Shown here one piece after another: positions 62,201 through 64,000 of a DNA stretch of 64,000 nucleotides (position 1 is its first letter; every line of letters begins with the position of its first letter). The notes under the pieces were generated by a model. That model had not been told where the DNA came from. It saw only the letters and a list, made by a program, of their open reading frames with translations, and made no database searches. Location: contig OY754329.1 in assembly GCA_963573305.1 (NCBI GenBank), positions 146,269,266-146,333,265 of the forward strand. Reading direction: 5' to 3'. The stretch comes from Pyrrhosoma nymphula. Lineage: Eukaryota > Arthropoda > Insecta > Odonata > Coenagrionidae. A program made the translations under genes and the position numbers.

Positions 62201-63517
62201 AATTCATTGCTAAACACTAAATAAGAGCTCCACTGCCTCATTTAGACAAAGCACTAAAAATCTGTCCACACACCAAATTACAGTGCCTAAAATGGCACTC
62301 CTCAATAATTGAAAAAAAAATTCTTGACATGTACAAGATTTTGACTCATAAAAGCATATTTACAGGCTAATTTCTCATTTTCCATGCTTTCCAGGTCTGT
62401 GACAACCATGTGAAGTGTATTAAATCGAACAGTGTTTTTAAATCCTGAGTAAATTCTTTTCACCAAAAAAGACAATCATGATTCATTCAATTCAACATGG
62501 TTAGGAAAGGCAGGTTCACTACCTCAGCAGTCTATAATGCAATTTTGATTTCATTCAGTCATCTATTGAAAAAAAAACAGAAAAATCTAGGGTTCTTTGA
62601 CTTCTCTAAGGCATTTGACCATGTAAATCACTATTTTATTTTATGTAAAAGGCACAAATTTGGAATCAGAGGCACGTCATTTAACTGGATCAAATCCTAC
62701 CTCCTAAACAGGCCACAATTGTTTCATTAACAGTTGGTAAAAAATATTCTTCTTGTGACTCTCTTGTTGGCAGTACCCCAGGGATCCATGTTGGGATAGG
62801 TGTTATTTTTGATCCAGAGTCAGCCTTCAAAATGATGGTGATTACCAGCATGTGGGCCTGGTGAATAACTGGAGAGCTCTTCGTACCATCGAAATTATTT
62901 GTTCTGGGATTAGGAGATCTGAAAATATTTATTCTGCAAAGATATTTTAAGATAACAGTACATTTTCAATCCTAATATCTGTGTGGGTTCTTAAATTATG
63001 AGGAATGCATGCATCTACAAGCATAGAATGTCAATCTTGTACTTCTTTTATTTTCAGATATTCCATGGAGCAAATGTTTGATGTTGTTTCGGATGTCGGC
63101 AATTACAAGTCATTCGTTCCTTTCTGTAAAAGCTCAATTATCACCTTAAGCCGACCTGGGCTGATTAAAGCAGACCTAGTCATTGGTTTTTCTGTAGTTA
63201 CAGAAAGTTATACTTCCAGTGTTACCTTAGTGAAGCCAAACCTTGTGAAAGCTGTTTGTACTGAAGGAACTCTCTTTAACCACTTGCTAACTAATTGGAA
63301 GTTTTCTCCTGGACTGAAAACAAAACCACAGTCTTGCATTATAGACTTCGCAGTGTCATTTGAGTTTCGCTCATCGCTTCACTCAAGATTATCTCATATG
63401 TTTTTCAATGAAGTAGTAAGACAGATGGAGAATGCTTTCATAACAGAGGCTAGGAGAAGATATGGAGTACCATCAATTAAGAGTAGGAAATTAGGATTTG
63501 TATCCATGAGGTCTTGA
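53252..63517 (+). CDS. COQ10: Coenzyme Q-binding protein COQ10, mitochondrial
   Basis: COQ10 is a START-like lipid-binding protein of the inner mitochondrial membrane that binds ubiquinone and is needed for respiration. Two exons are firm: one ending at 53693, carrying RHLFNLAGISDRKKEYSERK then LVG, and the last, 63058-63517, starting YSMEQMFDVVSDVGNYKSFV with FNHLLTNWKFSPGLK and FEFRSSLHSRLSHMFFNEVV. They join in phase (GG|A) across a 9.4-kb intron. The 5' part is less sure: the best in-phase model uses 53252-53290 (strong GTAAGT donor) and an acceptor at 53532 (AAAG), giving 219 aa. The competing acceptor at 53528 would need another first exon. The N-terminus should be a mitochondrial presequence. 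The intron is full of LINE fragments and a Penelope-like element. Confidence 0.9.
54190..54475 (+). mobile_element. Short RTE-like LINE fragment
   Basis: The frame MDGFHKQLKEIFREVLCKKN and a following block GQEGREMK...ITTAIRQLNAAR resembles the endonuclease region seen in the LINE at 46.8 kb. It is short and carries stops, so confidence is limited. Confidence 0.4.
55430..55625 (+). repeat. GC-rich dispersed repeat
   Basis: A GC-rich block in AT-rich surroundings contains GCACAGTGGGACCAAATCCC and GATTGGCGGCCAAAAG. The minus strand of about 59120-59170 has the related GCACAGTGGGACCAATGCC and ACGGCCAAAACCGCC, so two diverged copies in opposite orientation are present. No coding role is evident. 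The rest of 54480-56290 shows nothing else supportable. Confidence 0.4.
56300..56830 (-). mobile_element. LINE 3' end with TAA-repeat tail
   Basis: On the minus strand, broken frames read MGPKEMGIRLYNKLPSCIKT and FKLKLKRHLLTKMYYSIEEY then LGDNY, the C-terminal end typical of jockey/CR1-like LINE proteins. The sequence then runs about 230 nt to an (ATT)n microsatellite tail (AATAATAATAATAAT on the plus strand at about 56300). A further upstream piece, NAMYHDQTKLINYYIHEVLT, is in another frame. Confidence 0.7.
56931..57096. repeat. 166-bp palindrome with hammerhead-like core
   Basis: Arms ATCCATGATAGAAACAACTT and the exact complement AAGTTGTTTCTATCATGGAT, with inner arms CGACCCGGGTTTCA / TGAAACCCGGGTCG. 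On the minus strand the centre reads CTGAAGATGGCACAAATG... GAAACCCGGGTCG. The hairpin between the boxes is weak. CCCGGGT after GAAAC is shared with the 3.2-kb palindrome. Confidence 0.75.
57430..57835 (-). mobile_element. Jockey/CR1-like LINE C-terminal fragment
   Basis: A mostly open minus-strand frame reads RVPYCSPGQPLFNTLEILTL then PSLFVLNCAVFIRQHPDLF, NSDVHHQNTRHKMDIH, KSQKGPHHIYNRLL and FKKSLKNFLINEAFYSLSSF. This is the post-reverse-transcriptase end of jockey/CR1-type proteins (LF..L.ILTLP.L.....). It is about 118 residues long with no large disruption, so younger than the neighbouring fragments. Confidence 0.75.
58144..58548 (-). pseudogene. Transposon-type protein fragment (134 aa)
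   Basis: The frame contains YEPQEALAVILEAGLSKNAY then QTLRCQAKGRGSDLYPSHKR and, near its end, KHLVSKLGCDGSENHSI. I recognise SKxxYxxxRxxA...LYPSxxxVxxxK..CYP with GCDGS as a block repeated in many uncharacterised, probably transposon-encoded proteins of arthropods and cnidarians. The downstream catalytic part is absent, so this is a fragment. A link to RAG1/Transib-like transposases is possible but not shown. No terminal repeats were located. Confidence 0.5.
59499..60400 (+). mobile_element. 5'-truncated Penelope-like element with GIY-YIG endonuclease
   Basis: An exact 14-bp duplication TTATAGTCTTGCAA (59485-59498 and 60401-60414) brackets the element. Open coding from about 59745 to 60263 reads GIPFISTVSGKIARILKRHG, PPPKLRGQLV, then GIYQIPCTCGLVYVGETGRT with KTRLKEHQRHFRLG and AREAIEIRL. 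This is a GIY-YIG nuclease with its Tyr, Arg and Glu in place, as at the C-terminus of Penelope-like proteins. The reverse transcriptase is missing. About 155 bp at each end (59531-59685 and 60245-60400) are inverted copies, each with CTGATGA, one base, a 7-bp hairpin (GATGGAC/GTTCATC) and GAAACGTCGGC. Confidence 0.9.
60650..61330 (+). mobile_element. RTE-like LINE fragment
   Basis: Broken plus-strand frames give NVIRVIEERRRWENVNTKLA, KSRCMRSNSKLWQENNRLKE and NLRKWKSYRKRGN, then LEEDNLGLEILNNKIGEALR. It resembles the post-endonuclease region of the LINE at 46.8-48.5 kb (RRTWKNINIEHCKYNELNN). Many stops. It lies in the COQ10 intron. Confidence 0.5.
61760..62390 (+). mobile_element. LINE fragment, RT palm/thumb part
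   Basis: Plus-strand coding starts with a broken YADYTNILPSNST (the catalytic YADD changed to YADY) and continues with KESIKQANVTFLGIMLCNNL then SWELHIDFIMKKL, the segment that follows the catalytic motif in jockey/CR1-type reverse transcriptases. Stops are frequent. Confidence 0.55.
62490..62830 (+). mobile_element. LINE fragment, RT fingers part
   Basis: The frame reads LGFFDFSKAFDHVNHYFILC, then KFGIRGTSFNWIKSYLLNRP, and, shifted, LAVPQGSMLG. In an intact element this precedes the segment found at 61760-62390, but here it lies downstream of it on the same strand. Confidence 0.7.
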
Positions 63518-63592
63518 TGTTTGTTTGAATGTAGTTCAAATTTTGTACATAATGTTTACATTATTTATATGCAAGGGCAACTTGGACTTATA

Positions 63593-63598
63593 AATAAA
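63593..63598 (+). terminator. Poly(A) signal of COQ10
   Basis: AATAAA lies 75 nt after the COQ10 stop codon. From here to 64000 no further gene is visible. Confidence 0.7.
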
Positions 63599-64000
63599 CC
63601 CTACTTAGCATTAGGAAACTGCTGGATCCTCTGTAATGTCTTTAAGTTATTTAAAATTGCTTGACATAAATTATTATTTTGTTTAAATGAATTGAATTAA
63701 GACTGTGATAAAAATATAAATTGTTTTGATGTAAATTGTTACATTACACCACACTGAGATATACCCATTGGTGCTTTTAGTTTGTTAATGAAATTATTTT
63801 TTAGCACAAATATTTTTCTGTATTTACTCTCTCTATTCCTAGTGTTGCAGTAGGTATTGCATTCATAAAAATAATTGAATCCATGTGTTCTGTAGAAATA
63901 CGTTGCACATGTGAGATTCTTAAAGCATGCTTTGACCATTTCTTACACATCTGACTGCATTCCTTCCTTAGGATCATCTCCTTAACAAGATTGTAGGACT

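Noticed and set aside
1..64000. CRISPR array, prokaryotic operon or phage system
   Set aside because: All supported genes are spliced animal genes; no regular spacer-repeat array is present.

Overview
The window is animal nuclear DNA, most likely from an arthropod and probably an insect. The evidence is AT-rich sequence, spliced genes with GT-AG introns from about 60 bp to almost 12 kb, AATAAA poly(A) signals, and protein matches to mitochondrial, nucleolar and spliceosomal genes. The species cannot be named from the sequence. Most of the window is intron or intergenic DNA filled with transposable-element relics.

Six host genes are supported exon by exon. From left to right they are: a SWEET sugar-transporter paralogue (minus; four exons visible between 3871 and 8734, C-terminal exons not in the window); mitochondrial ATP synthase subunit b (plus, 9243-10342, five exons); a complete second SWEET gene (minus, 12993-14240, six exons); the nucleolar rRNA cytosine-5 methyltransferase NOP2 (minus, 15846-42971, eleven exons, 798 aa); cyclophilin H/PPIH (plus, 43536-45213, four exons, 184 aa); and the coenzyme Q-binding protein COQ10 (plus, about 53252-63517, with an intron of about 9.4 kb). 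There are two compact divergent promoters: SWEET/ATPsynB (about 0.5 kb) and NOP2/PPIH (about 0.56 kb, containing a TATCGATA DRE-type site). The genes do not form one pathway. They are mostly housekeeping genes beside a tandem pair of sugar transporters.

The mobile fraction is diverse. It includes RTE-like and jockey/CR1-like LINE fragments, a 5S rRNA-derived SINE inserted inside a LINE reverse transcriptase, and two tRNA-derived SINEs. DNA elements include a piggyBac-like TTAA element, a mariner remnant, several terminal-inverted-repeat elements, and a 3.0-kb hAT-like element with an exact 8-bp target duplication nested in an older inverted repeat. A 5'-truncated Penelope-like element carries a GIY-YIG endonuclease and a 14-bp target duplication.

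The most unusual signal is a set of palindromic repeats, each about 140-205 bp, at about 3.2, 19.2, 45.9, 46.6, 52.6 and 57.0 kb, plus the flanks of the Penelope-like element at 59.5 and 60.3 kb and two solo copies. Most carry a hammerhead-ribozyme-like core (CTGANGA, a short hairpin, then GAAA) at or near the centre. They look like non-autonomous relatives of the Penelope-like element and are the best candidate here for something poorly described.
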